Source of the DNA: Mytilus galloprovincialis
Taxonomy: Eukaryota; Mollusca; Bivalvia; Mytilida; Mytilidae
DNA length: 64,000 bases
Assembly (NCBI RefSeq): GCF_965363235.1
Contig: NC_134839.1
Location: 96,801,743 to 96,865,742, forward strand
Reading direction: 5' to 3'
The translations under genes and the position numbers were made by a program. This document shows, piece by piece, positions 36,262 through 47,870 of the stretch. How positions within the stretch are numbered: position 1 is the stretch's first letter; every line of letters begins with the position of its first letter. The notes beneath the pieces were generated by a model. The model was given only the letters and a program-made list of their open reading frames with translations, did no database searches and had not been told where the DNA came from.

Positions 36262-36470
36262 TTAATTGAATGAAAAGATCAAATTGATATTACGTAAGAA
36301 CGATAATGTGAAAATGTCACTGAGCACAGTAGTAGTTAAGAACAATTTGCAGCTACAATATGTCGATAATGCATAGTGGTAATCCAACTTAAAGATAAAA
36401 ACAAAAATAATAGACATGCGCAATAACAGTAATATGTACTAATTATTTTCATAATGGCTTTTAGTCCTAC

Positions 36471-36561
36471 CGCAACATCACTGCAGGATCCTTGACTAAA
36501 TCCTTTACATGGATTGTACGAAAATGTATCAGACCCCAGACCATCATGAATATCAACAAAT
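36471..36561 (-). CDS. MRH-domain protein, exon 2
   Basis: Acceptor ttgtag before 36561 and donor gcg|gtagga at 36471. The 91 bases complete an arginine codon split after exon 1 and encode FVDIHDGLGSD, then TFSYNPCKGFSQGSCSDVA. The YNPC..F motif is the hallmark of the mannose-6-phosphate receptor homology fold. The exon was found by translating the minus strand, since it is too short for an ORF scan. Confidence 0.75.
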
Positions 36562-36738
36562 CTACAAAATAGGAAAACATATTGTAGATCAGAAATACAA
36601 AAGCAAAATATTTAGTTTTAATTTGACAAACTTAAGCTTATTGAAAGGTGTGTGTGAGCTATCGAAAATAAAAGAATCTTCCAAAGTATAAAAGAAATAA
36701 TACTCGTTTAATGAACAAACAACAATATCCGAACATAC

Positions 36739-36890
36739 CTTGCTGATCCGTCTTTCTTGGCCAATTTAGAAAGATCGATAACTTGTCCGTCTTCTAAATC
36801 ACATTTACAAGAATTCACAGTCTTTATTGCATCACAATTAAGTGCGAAAAATAAAAACGACAAGTATATCAAAAATAAGAATAAAACCAT
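36739..36890 (-). CDS. MRH-domain (mannose-6-phosphate receptor-like) secretory protein, exon 1 and gene overview
   Basis: The ATG at 36890 lies in a good context (aatATGG). Residues 1-21 form a strong signal peptide (MVLFLFLIYLSFLFFALNC), followed by SCKCDLEDGQVIDLSKL, the start of an MRH domain. The exon ends at a consensus donor (AAG|GTATGT). Exons 2, 3 and 4 (36471-36561, 34978-35108, 34361-34412) join in phase to give 142 codons of one MRH domain, in the correct order of motifs. MRH domains bind phosphorylated or high-mannose glycans in ER-Golgi-lysosome sorting and quality control. The protein could be a cation-dependent M6P receptor, a fragment of a multi-domain receptor, or a secreted lectin; the missing 3' exons would decide. 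No similar gene is adjacent. Confidence 0.75.
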
Positions 36891-39164
36891 ATTTCTAACA
36901 TTACATATGTATCTATTTACAATTTAACATGATTATACAAATAAAATTAATGATAATGAAAATATGTGATTAGATTTTACTATCAGTTTGACACAGTTTT
37001 GATTTGTTGCTGATAAAGCTAACGGAAGATAAAGGTAAGCAGTTACTTTCATTGATAAACTCAACTTCAATGTGGCGCATTAAATCTACAATATACAGTT
37101 ATGACACACAAAGATTCTGGATTGTTACTGAACTGAAAACAAAAACGTTTCTTGTCAAAACGGTTTTTTTCACTGTATAATAATATAATGTTATGAATTT
37201 AGCGAAAAGAATGTATATTTTTAATGTCTATTACCAATATGTATAACGTGCTTGACCTAATGTTAATTTCTGTGTCATTTTGGTCTCTTGTGGAGAGTTG
37301 CCTCATTTGCAATCATACCACAGCTTCTCTTTTTATATTAAAAAGTGTTTTCTGTGCAGTTTTTTTTTTACTTCTCTGTCCTTTTTGCAGGTTTCTTTCA
37401 AGAGCTTTGTCTAAACTGTACTTGTTCTGCGCCTATTGAATCCTTAAAGGTTTTATTTATCCATTCTTGATGAAAGATTATATTATATGTACATGTGAAG
37501 CAGACCTATCCATTCAATGATTGTGATTATATATATTGTGTGCCTTTTTGGTTCCTTAAAGATATAGATGTGTTTAATATTGAACATTAATGCAGTAAAC
37601 TTTCGGCAAAGAACTAGTGTCTTTCAAACAAAAAAAGTACACAATTTAAATAAATCAATAAACATAGCTAAGTTAAAAGTAAAGTTTTCTAGTATCAATT
37701 GTAGAAATTGATCACATACCAGACTTCAATTTCTAATTTTTTGAAATAAATAATTTAAACTATATTGTATTTTATTCATCAGCACCAGGTCTCAAAAGAA
37801 CGAGCGTTCGAGAAGATAGACACACTAGAAATAAGAATTACATAGACAATAAATGAGTGGGATAAATTCCCCGAAAAATGCGAAAATTCTTAAAGATATT
37901 CGAATAGAAGCTACAGATCACCATACACGAGTTATGTCCAAGCCCCTGTGATTATAACAAAGAATACAAATGTATTTAGTAATTAACATTTTGGAGGGAA
38001 GATCAGCGCTCAGTCATCCCTTTTCCGTCATAAAAATATCTTCAAGTAAGAGGGAGGGTCAATTTGTCATGAACTGAGTTCCAACCAAGACCAATGACCT
38101 TTAGACTTTAAATTACGCAAATTCACAATATCATATCTTTCAGATTCCAACTGCATTTTGGCTTGATCAACGTGGACGTGTTTTACTTTAGGACAGACAT
38201 GGCCTTGAATTTTAATGGATCCATTTCAAAAGCCTTACTTCTTTGTTACAATACATCACTCCGTAAGACTACAGTTTAGCTTTAAGATGAGCACATTTTG
38301 GATATATTGTCATACATAATACGATGGATTTCAACATTTTTCGGACCTAAAAGCTAAAGGAAATCCTTGGCCACAATCAAAGTGTTCTGTAACCAGGAGC
38401 TACGAATGATGGTATTGATTCCCAGACAGAAACAACTTCTGAATCTTGAGTGGCGGCCAAAGTTAATTATTCTAAAAATGTTTAGAATTGTTAAAAATTT
38501 AACAAAAACTGACGTTTCAACTATAATATAATGCATACTTAAAAAATCAAATAATACTTTGTCATTTTTAAAATGTGTCAAAAAGAAGTTGTTTTGTATT
38601 AACAGCATTATCATACTAACTATTTCTATGGGAAATTTGTAGTATTATGATCTAATTAAAACCATCAAAACCGTAGGGACATTTTTAATCCTTCGTGAGC
38701 ATACTACTGCTTAAATTTCTCATCTTTTCAACAACTGAAACGAACAAAACAATAAAACAAAACAAATAACCAAACACATCCATACATTTATAATATACAT
38801 GTATATCCCTTTATGATAGTTCGTTATGGCAATATAAACCTGAGACGTGGTTATTGACATCGTCTTATAGAAAGTGTATTCAACCAAGCTATATTTTACG
38901 ATTTTATTACTTTATTCTATTTAACAACAAAACATTTAAAGTCGTGGTAATAATGATCAAAATACCTGTCTTATCGGGGTATTAAAGGGATGGTCAAACG
39001 GCTATGCATGTACATGAAAAAATCATCGACCTACATTTCTGGTTACAAAACACAATGATTTGACAGTTTCTTTTCTGAATCATTGCTGCAAATAACAGGA
39101 AGATTACATAATTAGACAGCTGTGTGTGACATACAATTAACTGAATTCGCTGACAGTGAGAAAG
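36891..39164. other. Intergenic stretch between the divergent MRH and Yellow-like genes
   Basis: The two genes are transcribed away from each other, so both promoters should lie here; no core promoter element was recognised. An R1 end fragment (tcttgtggagagttgcctc, aatcataccacagcttctc) is at about 37285-37335. A minus frame at 38354-38614 has no recognised features. Confidence 0.4.
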
Positions 39165-40448
39165 ATGGCAAACTATCTAGCGTTCGCCTTTTATTTTCAA
39201 GCTTTTGGAATATTTACTGTGCTATGCTCTGTTGAACCAAATATTGTTTACGAATGGGAGACCGTGGATTTAGTATGGCCTAATTCTTCAGTTAAAGATG
39301 AATATGTACAAAGCAAGAAATTTATCCCTGAAAACAATGCAATTAATGGAATAAAAATGTACAAGGATAATATCTACTTGACAATTCCTAAGCTAAAAGA
39401 TGGCGTGCCGTTTTCGTTGGTAAAAATTCAGAATGATACATCTAAAAATCCGCTACTTATTCCATATCCTAATTGGGATATTCAACTTGAAGGAGATTGC
39501 TCAAAGATGCGATTAATTCAAAGTATGGAGATAGATCCTTATACAGGATATATGTGGATCATCGATACAAGCTTTGTTCCGCGTGCCGGTATTAACATTG
39601 CTGATCAGTGCCCAAGTAAAATCATTATATGGGACCTGGAAAATGACGTCGAAATCCATCGACATACATTCCCTTTTTCTGTGACCGGGCCAGGTATGTT
39701 TTATTTGAATGACATCGTTCTTGACTTCAACAGTAATAAAACAGCAAGATGGGCATACATATCAGACACCTTAGGGCATAGATTAATTGTTTACGACAGG
39801 GAACTTGACATTTCTTATGCATTTAGTCATCCATCAATGAAGCCAGTACAAGAATATGCCAGTATAACAATAGGTAATGTCACGAACGCTTACTCCCCTC
39901 TTGGAATAAATGGTATTGCAATGTCATCTGATCTTAAAAACGTTTATTATTGCCCTCTAGCCGGAGTAGGTTTATACCGGATCCCAACAGCTTTATTGCG
40001 CAAAAACTCTTCGAATACTGATTTTGGAAGGGAGGTAATTCATGTGGGAAACAAAATGGTTCAGAGTGATGGAATATATTATGGTAAGAAACATAACCTA
40101 TATTATTCAACATTAGGACCAAGAAGTGTTTACCAGTGGTCGATGACACCAATATCAGACAACGTCAAACCTGGCAGACAGACAGAGATTGCTAAGGACG
40201 ATAGGATCGAATGGGTTGATTCCTTTGCTTTTGATGAAAGTGGCTATTTATGGTTTGTTTCTAATAATTTGAATACGCACTTTTCCAACGATACGACAAA
40301 GGGCTCGTCGAATTTTTTCGTTTGGAAACTCTTTGTCGACGACAGCAGTTACTTGAAGTTTTCTGATGATACTAGCTCAGCTCCATCATATTCTCTTGAC
40401 GTTTTTGTTTGTATGTTTATATTGTTGTGTTCTTTTAATTTTTGGTAA
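39165..40448 (+). CDS. Yellow / major royal jelly protein family member, single exon
   Basis: The start is the ATG at 39165 (AAGATGG, strong context); the frame can be extended only to a GTG nine bases upstream. The 427-residue product opens with a signal peptide (MANYLAFAFYFQAFGIFTVL). The mature part follows the MRJP/Yellow order: YEWETVDLVWP, GIKMYKDNIYLTIP, YPNWDIQLEGDCS, SMEIDPYTGYMWIID, CPSKIIIWDL, LNDIVLDFN, ISDTLGHRLIVYD, GINGIAMSSD, VYYCPLAGVGLY, WVDSFAFDESGYLWFVSN. The family folds as a six-bladed propeller; some insect members act in pigment formation or bind amines, but the role here is unknown. Several NxS/T sites suggest glycosylation. The C-terminus is a serine-rich stretch followed by VFVCMFILLCSFNFW at the very end, which resembles a GPI-anchor signal. 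No intron interrupts the frame. Confidence 0.92.
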   Translation: MANYLAFAFYFQAFGIFTVLCSVEPNIVYEWETVDLVWPNSSVKDEYVQSKKFIPENNAINGIKMYKDNIYLTIPKLKDGVPFSLVKIQNDTSKNPLLIPYPNWDIQLEGDCSKMRLIQSMEIDPYTGYMWIIDTSFVPRAGINIADQCPSKIIIWDLENDVEIHRHTFPFSVTGPGMFYLNDIVLDFNSNKTARWAYISDTLGHRLIVYDRELDISYAFSHPSMKPVQEYASITIGNVTNAYSPLGINGIAMSSDLKNVYYCPLAGVGLYRIPTALLRKNSSNTDFGREVIHVGNKMVQSDGIYYGKKHNLYYSTLGPRSVYQWSMTPISDNVKPGRQTEIAKDDRIEWVDSFAFDESGYLWFVSNNLNTHFSNDTTKGSSNFFVWKLFVDDSSYLKFSDDTSSAPSYSLDVFVCMFILLCSFNFW

Positions 40449-40527
40449 CTGTTTTTGAATCTAAAATGAATACAGGCCAAACTTACTGCGCTTTTAGCAC
40501 AATGTTTCTATATTTAATATTATTATT

Positions 40528-40533
40528 AATAAA
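40528..40533 (+). promoter_or_regulatory. Polyadenylation signal candidate of the Yellow-like gene
   Basis: AATAAA 80 bases after the stop codon, within an AT-rich 3' region. Further AATAAA words downstream (about 40592, 40636) could also be used. Confidence 0.5.
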
Positions 40534-41863
40534 CCTAGTATAAGTTGTGTATTTGTTTTATGTCGACTGTCTGTCGATTATTACTTCTACAATAAATCAA
40601 TGTATTTTTATTACACTACAAATCATATACAAAGAATAAAGTATAGAAAATAAAACACAAGTGATACATGTATGTCAATACGTATTATAAACTTTTATAT
40701 TAAGTATCGATTTTCTCTTATGAGTGCCTAGGTTTTCAAACTTGAAATGTATAAAACAGTTGAAACATAAGGAAAGTGGTTTTATTGCAAATGAGACAAC
40801 TATCTATCAAAGACCATAGGACAAGGATTTAGAGGTGTATTTGAAGAATAAAACTTGGAACGACAAAAATAAGTATTGAAAAACATTTTCTTATTACACA
40901 CTGTTTTTCACATATAATGAAAAAATCTTCAGATTGCCGTATAATTGTTAGGATATTGCCCTCAATCTTGTTTTTATAAACGATTTTAAGTCACGGACAA
41001 GACAATACCAGGTCTAGTATTACATTAAACAGTTGAATATATATCACTAAAAACATATGACATGACATATGACTTTGCTGTTATATATTCAGGAGTAAAT
41101 AAATAATAACGATAATGCTTTTATTTATTTTTAAACAACCTACAATTTTGTGATTTATTAGACATATTATCTGAATAAATTAAAGTAAGACTTTTGTTTG
41201 TCATATGTTATTCTATGGAATAAAAATGTATTTTAAAAAATCAAATAGTTTTGAGATTAGGCTTCGGGGCTGTTTATTTTCTGTTCATACCTTTACATAA
41301 TAAAACTCTTATCTAAGATTTTCTTCCTCTGGAGAAATTTCCTTTGGAATGATTTCTTTTGATATAGATAATCTTTCTTTCTACAATTTTTAGCTCAAAT
41401 AGATTTTCAGTTTTATTTAAATGCTATTTTCCTTTTTGATAACGCCGATGATAATATTTTCGTAACTTCTGCTGTCTGTATTACAATAATGTAGTTCTTT
41501 GTTGTTATTTTCACTCGTTAAATGATAAATGATAATTGAGTCCAGTGACAAGTGTTCAGTTCACATTATAGACAAAATGAATGTTACAAATCCGGCAATA
41601 GATAGGTTCTGAGTAGTGGGTCGGCAACTTGAATAAACCATTATAACGGTATCACAAACGGACTTTTAAAATTGTGATATATTTAATACCTTATGTATTT
41701 TTTTATTTAATTTAAATTTTGTATGATGCTATTTTTTCAATGTCTGTTGTCTCTCCCGGTAAAGGTCTGATTTATCCTTTTCCTTGTTTTCATTTCACAC
41801 GTTAACATTTGGTCTAAAAATATTGGTGAATGAAGATTCATTCAGAAACAGTTTTTGGGTTTT
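40534..41863. other. AT-rich intergenic stretch
   Basis: An R1 core fragment (tttattgcaaatgagacaac) lies at about 40780-40805. Nothing else recognised. Confidence 0.4.
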
Positions 41864-41972
41864 TTTCGCTGGCTGTGTTGAAGACCAATTGGTTAACTTC
41901 TGTTGTTTTCTGCTCTTTGGTCAGGTTGTTGTCTCTTTGACACATACCCCATTTCCATTCTCAATTTTATTC
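41864..41972 (+). repeat. Truncated Penelope-like 3' tail
   Basis: Blocks tgaagaccaattggttaact, aggttgttgtctctttgac and ccatttccattctcaatttt match 32870-32972. Confidence 0.7.
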
Positions 41973-42059
41973 GTTATTGTTTGTCTAAGGGTGAGACAAT
42001 AGACATTTAACAATTCGCCATTTGATAATGCCTTTACATTGACTTTTCATCCCTTTAAA

Positions 42060-42187
42060 GTAACTACATGGATGTCACATGTTAATAAAGAACTGATGAT
42101 GACCCTTCTGAAGCCTGAGTACAAACCTGGATTTTGGTGAGCTTCGTGTTGCTCAATCTTTGGGTTTCCGTGTATTGTTCTGTTATT

Positions 42188-42224
<37 letters not shown>

Positions 42225-42785
42225 ATTCATTAATTACCAGGGTGTTGTCTGTTTTTTATTGGACCCCCAACCCATTGCAATCTTTTATCTATTTGTTAAG
42301 ACAAATATATCACCTAGTTTGTTAATAAAATAATTAATTAATTTATGAAGTTCAGAACTAATGCTGGAAAAGAACTTTAAAATGTTAATCTATGTTATCT
42401 TTACATCTTGATATAAAAAAAACATTGTGATACTTTTGGTCGCGTTAAGAGATGGTATATATATATATGTAGTTTGAGATTTTGAAAAAAAAGTATCTTG
42501 TTTATGTCTTAAGATTAATTTAATTTGTGATTGGACATGAAGAAATGCTTCAAACACCAAACAAACTTTTAATAAATATCATTAGCTAAAAAGGAGGTGT
42601 CAGAGATAATAGAGGGACAATCAAACTCATAGATCGGAAGGGCCTCCAGAAGGGTACACAGATCCTGCTCCGTATGTGATACCCGTCGTGTTGCTCATGT
42701 TTTTACAAACCCGGTTAATTAGTCTTATTCGGTAGGTCACATTCGTGAAAAGGGAAGGGGATTGTATTTACGACATAAGGATTAT
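42060..42785. repeat. Family B fragments in opposite orientations around a poly-T tract
   Basis: At 42070-42180 (plus) and 42640-42785 (minus) lie pieces of the family B 3' region. Examples are gtgagcttcgtgttgctca, and on the other strand acacagatcctgctc and cccgtcgtgttgctcatg. A poly-T tract of about 32 bases is at 42188-42220. Confidence 0.5.
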
Positions 42786-43474
42786 AATTGTGTTTTTAAA
42801 ATATCGACGATACTCCCATGTGTACAATTAAGTTTACAAAACCCCTATCAGCAACGCTTCTGCAATTCAATTATATAAAAAAAATATTTTGTAATTTAAA
42901 ACGCCAGTGTTTCTATCATATAACGTTCCTTTACTGACAGTGCCACGTTTAAATGGAATGTCAAATGTATGGTGTCTGTAGAACATCATTTGTTGTTAAA
43001 ATTATACATAATTCTCGGCGAAAATTCGATTCCATGGAAACGATTCTGTGTCATCTCATTGGACGTATTGAAGACACAGAATTATGCAATTTGTTATTTT
43101 CATTTTCTATTTCACTGTTTGAGTCAATGATTCTTGGATTTAATACATGAGTGCAGACGATATTTAAAAATGTTTCAAAAGAAAGAAATTGAAATCAAAG
43201 AGTAAAACGATTACTTTGCTGACAAATTCTGTTTTAAAGCCAAAACCATTTCCCCCTGACTTCCACTGACCCGAATTTTGCATTTCATTATTTCTTTTGG
43301 TGTGAATTTATAGCTGAAATATCAATAACATATGCCAGTTTTGTGTTTCTAATAATATGGAAATAAGAAAATGTTGTAGGCCAACTTCTGCCATTTTATC
43401 TATTATAGTTACATGTGTAGTTTAAACATATTTATTTAAATTGGATTGGGAAACAAGTTTTGCAACTTATATTA
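42786..43474. other. AT-rich stretch, nothing recognised
   Basis: No supported exon. A frame at 42953-43150 has no recognisable features. Confidence 0.35.
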
Positions 43475-43590
43475 ATCCCTTTCCACTTTGCGGGTGCGAG
43501 TGCTGCCTTGTAGCGGCATTAGCCTGCTCTTTTCGAAATCTACAAGGGTGTCTTTAACGTGCAAGAGACATGGCTCTCTTATAGTTTATA
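43475..43590 (+). mobile_element. SINE-like fragment
   Basis: Contains ccactttgcgggtgcgagtg, ctgccttgtagcggcattag and caagggtgtctttaacgtgc, a block order I recall from bivalve SINE-type repeats. It is an isolated fragment without a visible tRNA-like head. Confidence 0.45.
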
Positions 43591-43739
43591 TACTATCCAA
43601 TAAATATGTTTATTCATGTATGCTGATAAAATTATTATACATAATTTTACTCATATTGTATCTGGAGAAGCCTAAAAAAGTAGGATTTACATATGTCTCA
43701 TTCAAAAATCATTTTGCCTACAGTTAGTAATTACAATTA

Positions 43740-43895
43740 TATTTTTTAACTAATTAGACAACTATCATCCAGTGACAACATAAAAACGAGGATAAAAAAA
43801 AAAACAATTATAGGTCACAACCTATCAACTTTGAACAATGATCAACACTCATTATCGTGTAAAAATATAAAGCTATAAAAGTCCCCTGCGTAAAA
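43740..43895 (-). repeat. R1-like fragment, diverged
   Basis: Blocks attagacaactatcatcc, ttataggtcacaacct, ttgaacaatgatcaacac and agctataaaagtcccc follow the R1 order. Confidence 0.55.
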
Positions 43896-44712
43896 AATTA
43901 TACCATTTTATATCATTATTTTGCATTATTACTTGTACATCCGTTTTCATATTCTATAAATGTGCGTTGAAAGATTATTTTTCCAGAATTAGTTTAAACA
44001 ATATTTTATTTTTTCAAAAGTGCACGAAATATAATTATACAATATAAATACTTGGATTCGGAAACAAGAAAAACTTATATAAATCCGCCTCCCTTTCCAG
44101 AGTTGAGGATGGTTCAGCTGCAGCTGAATAAAAACAACTAATTTTAAATGGCGATAATGGTCTTGTAATCGCCGTAAGCTTATGTCAACAGAACGGCTCA
44201 ACAAATATTCTCTAACTCGTAGATTTAGTTTCCATTTTCGGGATCTTGGATGATGAGGGGTTCATATTTGATCGGATCATCCCTTTCATTAAAAGTCGCA
44301 TACAGGAGTTACCTTATGGTGTATCGTTTAAGTTATCGTAATGTATTGTGAATCCGTTGCAATATACGGTACATCAAAGGCAATATCCATGTATAAGATT
44401 ATACAGGGTTATTTTTTGCCATCGAAATTTCTGATTTATTGATATCAATTTACACAGTGAATTGCACATTATCTTGTTTGCTTTGTAAGCCATATAAGTT
44501 TGTGTAGTGTCTTTTTTTAAAAAGGGTTGCTGTTACTAGCAAAGAAAATCAAATCACTAGAGATAAAAAAAAAAATGAAAGGAGATGTCATTTAAGGTTC
44601 AGAATTACCGTTTTTGTCTTCTCAAAATTATGTTCGTTAAATATGTACTCAGGTGCGTTCAATTACAAAAACAGCAGATCACTTTACTATCTCTAAACTA
44701 TACTTATAATAA
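43896..44712. other. AT-rich stretch, nothing recognised
   Basis: No supported gene; frames at 43989 and 44585 show no known features. Confidence 0.35.
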
Positions 44713-44807
44713 ATTATCATTGATCATCTCAACGAGATTGGATTTCTCGCCTGAGCCGGTACGGCGAAAGCGAGAAAAGCAATCGAGTTCAGATGACCAA
44801 TGATAAT
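44713..44807. mobile_element. Palindromic hairpin element 1
   Basis: A near-complete palindrome starting attatcattgatcatctc and ending agatgaccaatgataat, with gcgagaaa/tttctcgc inside. A second copy lies at 59836-59930 in an intron of the receptor gene. This is the size and shape of a hairpin MITE. Confidence 0.7.
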
Positions 44808-44827
44808 CAGGGTTAATATCGTAGAGG

Positions 44828-44957
44828 CTACATAGGGCTACGTAGATGTATGACCACTGAACGTGTAGTTAGCCTAGCTGCTATGTAGATTTTGATAGCA
44901 GCTAGGCTAGCTACACGTTCAATAGTCATAACATTAATCTACGTAGCACTACGTAAC
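44828..44957. mobile_element. Palindromic hairpin element 2
   Basis: The left arm (with ctacgtagatgtatgac, gaacgtgtagttagcctagc) pairs with the right arm (gctaggctagctacacgttc, aatctacgtag). Arms are about 60 bases with a short loop. Confidence 0.7.
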
Positions 44958-45243
44958 ATTATTTAGCTGATACGATGTTGATGTTATCGCTATTTTACCT
45001 ATGACGACGTTGTTAATTTCATGATAACGGGCACGTGCGTCCTTAGTTTAAGCGATAATTTTCATATCATTCGACTCCACTGAGAAAGAAAATTTTCAGC
45101 CAGTAAGATAATTTTTTTTTCGTAAATAGCGATAACAAATATTCTCTATAGTAGAAACTATTTTGTTGTTGTTGTTGATTTCAAATAAATTTTCAAATGA
45201 AACACCATGCAATGTTCGAGGGGACCTTTTAAATAGCCTAAGA

Positions 45244-45379
45244 GATTAATACATGGCCTTTTCCATATCAGCCTGGGTATCATCCCTCGACCCATATCAG
45301 CACCTCGACTACGTCTCGGGCTGATATGGGGGTCTCGGGATGATACACAGGCTGATATGGAAAAGGCCATGTATTAATC
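45244..45379. mobile_element. Palindromic hairpin element 3
   Basis: Outer arms gattaatacatggccttttc and its exact reverse complement, continuing through catatcagcctg with only small differences. A related, non-palindromic segment with gggctgatatgggttatcag lies at 46050-46105. Confidence 0.75.
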
Positions 45380-45539
45380 GCTTTATCATATACTTCCGAC
45401 AATAGTTTTATGTAAGACAAATAAACAAATGCAATAACTAAAACAGTCAAAAACTGTATAAAGAAGTTAAATTATGAATCAAATATACTATAATTGTCCA
45501 ACAACAGCATCACTACCTCCATAGTGGGTCTCATTGGGG

Positions 45540-45770
45540 TCTAAGCGCGACGCGGGATTGCCGATTGTTTATAAGCGTGAAACGTGAAAGTCGAATTATT
45601 GTGCCGTGAAAACGGGAACTGAAGTCTAGCGGGACACGGGAAATTACAAAAAAAAAAAAAAAAAAATGAAAGTTGTTTACGTACATAGCGTAAGCGGGAT
45701 ACGGGAATCTGACAAAAAAGTAAGCAGGACCCGGGATCAGAAGCCCCCAAATGAGACCCCCTCAATATAT
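45540..45770. repeat. Repeat rich in cgggat/cgggaa words
   Basis: Words gacgcgggatt, gcgggacacggg, gcgggatacgggaatc and gacccgggatcag recur around a poly-A tract. A relative lies at 63160-63310. The minus open frame 45541-45837 over it is incidental. Confidence 0.5.
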
Positions 45771-46982
45771 ATGTATGGTAACATTTCCTATAGAGGCATT
45801 TTGAAACATTGAAAATTTGGAAGAGTTTTATGATCATTATAACTCCCTGTTTGTTGTACTATAAAATGATTCTTAATTGTCAATGGGATTTGTTAGCAAG
45901 TACTAAACTATCCCCACAAAAGTTCCCGTAAATTTTGACGTCGTCATAAAAAATATCTGACGTCACAATGGAAAAGTAAACAATCGATACCAGAAACACC
46001 GGAAGTAACTTGCACGAGAAGCACTGTTATGGGTTTTTGCACGAGACGCCCCTGATATGGGTTATCAGACCGGGCTGATATGGGTTATCAGCCCGGATGG
46101 GAAATTATGGCTTGTGTACTTCCGCTCATTTCACATATGGAAAAGCTATCATATCAATGCTAAGTATATGATAAATTTGTATAACTACCGAGCGAATTAG
46201 CCTTCGGCTCAGGGGATATAAACTCTAAGCCGGGAATGTTACAGTATATACCCTGTCTGAGACTTAAATAACATATAATATCTTGTTTATGAAGCATTTG
46301 GAAATAGAGTAAAATTTAAAATTAAAATTAGAATTAAAAAACACGATTTTTGTAAAGGTAAAATGGCATGTCTTTTTGTGGATTTCTATCGTATGAGTTA
46401 TCGTTTTCAGTGTCTCGTACAACGTAAGGTGTATTAAAAGGAAACTGACAAGTCATCGTTCTAAATATGCATGTTATAATTGAGTTATCACATAAGTGTA
46501 TTTCTTACACTTGAAGAAATGTTTAACTAGATATCTGTCATCTTATCGCATATGACACGTCATTGGCTTTCAAAATTGAATAGAAGAATAGTTTTTCAAC
46601 CCAATAAGATATCAATATCTTTGTAATATCTGATTTCGTTTTGAAATAGTACTAGTATTGTAGTTTTCCTTGCTTTTGTATAAATATGTGCGTTTTTTTA
46701 TTGTTTCAACTTATTGTCGATATGGCATGTTTCGTATGCTTTTTTCCACACTGATTTAGTATACTATCTGATATTATACTAATATTCACTTCTGATATTT
46801 AATGTTCTAAAAACTCAGAAAGTAGTATAGCTATTCATATATATGTTTTAAGTGTTTAAAATTTAAATTTTTTTTTCGGCTAAGTGTCATTTGGGGAAGG
46901 GTGACATCCGCTATTGCTTGCAATGACAAATCTAGTTTTCCTTGCTTTTGATTACATATGTCTCATTTTATTGTTTCAAATA
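45771..46982. other. Intergenic stretch
   Basis: Contains the gctgatatggg-related segment at 46040-46230. Otherwise AT-rich and unrecognised. Confidence 0.35.
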
Positions 46983-47260
46983 GTAAAATCACAAAAATAC
47001 TGAACTCCGAGGAAAATTCAAAACGGAAAGTCCCTAATCAAATAGCAAAATCAGTTGATAAAACACATCAAACGAATGGACAACAACTGTCATATTCCTG
47101 AATTGGTACAGGGATTTTCAAATGTAGAAAATGGTGGATTGAACCAGGTTTTATAGCGCTAAACCTATTATTTGTGTACGATCGTCGCATCAAATTCTAT
47201 TATATTGACAATGATGCGTGAACAAAATGTCACAAATAGGGGTTCAACAACAACTCGCAC
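46983..47260 (+). repeat. R2 copy
   Basis: Good match in blocks actgaactccgaggaaaatt, acacatcaaacgaatgga, tcctgaattggtacag and attatattgacaatgatg. Confidence 0.7.
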
Positions 47261-47600
47261 CCCATCAAAACTGGGGGTGATTTCAGGTGCTCCGGAAGGG
47301 CAAGCAGATCCTGCTTCACATGTACACCTGTCGTGTTGCTAATGTTATTACAAATCCAGTAAATAGTCTAATTTGGTAGGTCACATTTGTAAAAAGTGAA
47401 CTGGATTGTAGTTACGACAATGAGAACATATCTGATACCATATGTACAATGTATAAGAGATATTTCATAACGGTCAACCAACTCGTGATGGCGTCCGTAA
47501 AATTTACGAAGGGATTTAGAACTGTTGGTTTAAAAATGAAAAGGTCACAATTGGGAAGCTGACATCATCTCTTTAGTCGTAAAGTTTAGTTTTCAACCGA
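47261..47600 (-). repeat. Family B retroelement 3' fragment, minus orientation
   Basis: On the minus strand it reads the end of the RT frame (cacgagttggttgaccgtta) followed by the B 3' region with gtgaagcaggatctgcttgc. A second R2 copy follows at 47635-47870 and a repeat A fragment at 47905-47960. Confidence 0.6.
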
Positions 47601-47634
47601 CCCTCATAGTCAATTTCTAGATATCAAATGGTGA

Positions 47635-47870
47635 AATCAAAAACTCAAACACATTAAACGAATGGATAACAACTGTCATATTCCTGAATTGGTACAGGCA
47701 TTTTCATATGTAGAAAATAGTGGATTAAACCTGGTTTTGTAGCGCTAAACCTCACACTTACATGCCAGTCGCATCAAATTCCATTATATTTACAAAGATG
47801 CGTGAACAAAACAGACATATAATGGGTTTAGCAGTCATCACTGTGTCACAATCTCAAAACAAACAAAATC
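47635..47870 (+). repeat. R2 copy
   Basis: Contains acattaaacgaatggataac, cctgaattggtacaggca and gtcgcatcaaattcca. Confidence 0.65.

Noticed and set aside
38354-38614. 86-codon minus-strand frame, with a protein-like phrase in another frame near 38400
   Set aside because: No acceptor in a compatible phase and a stop close upstream; could be a repeat relic.
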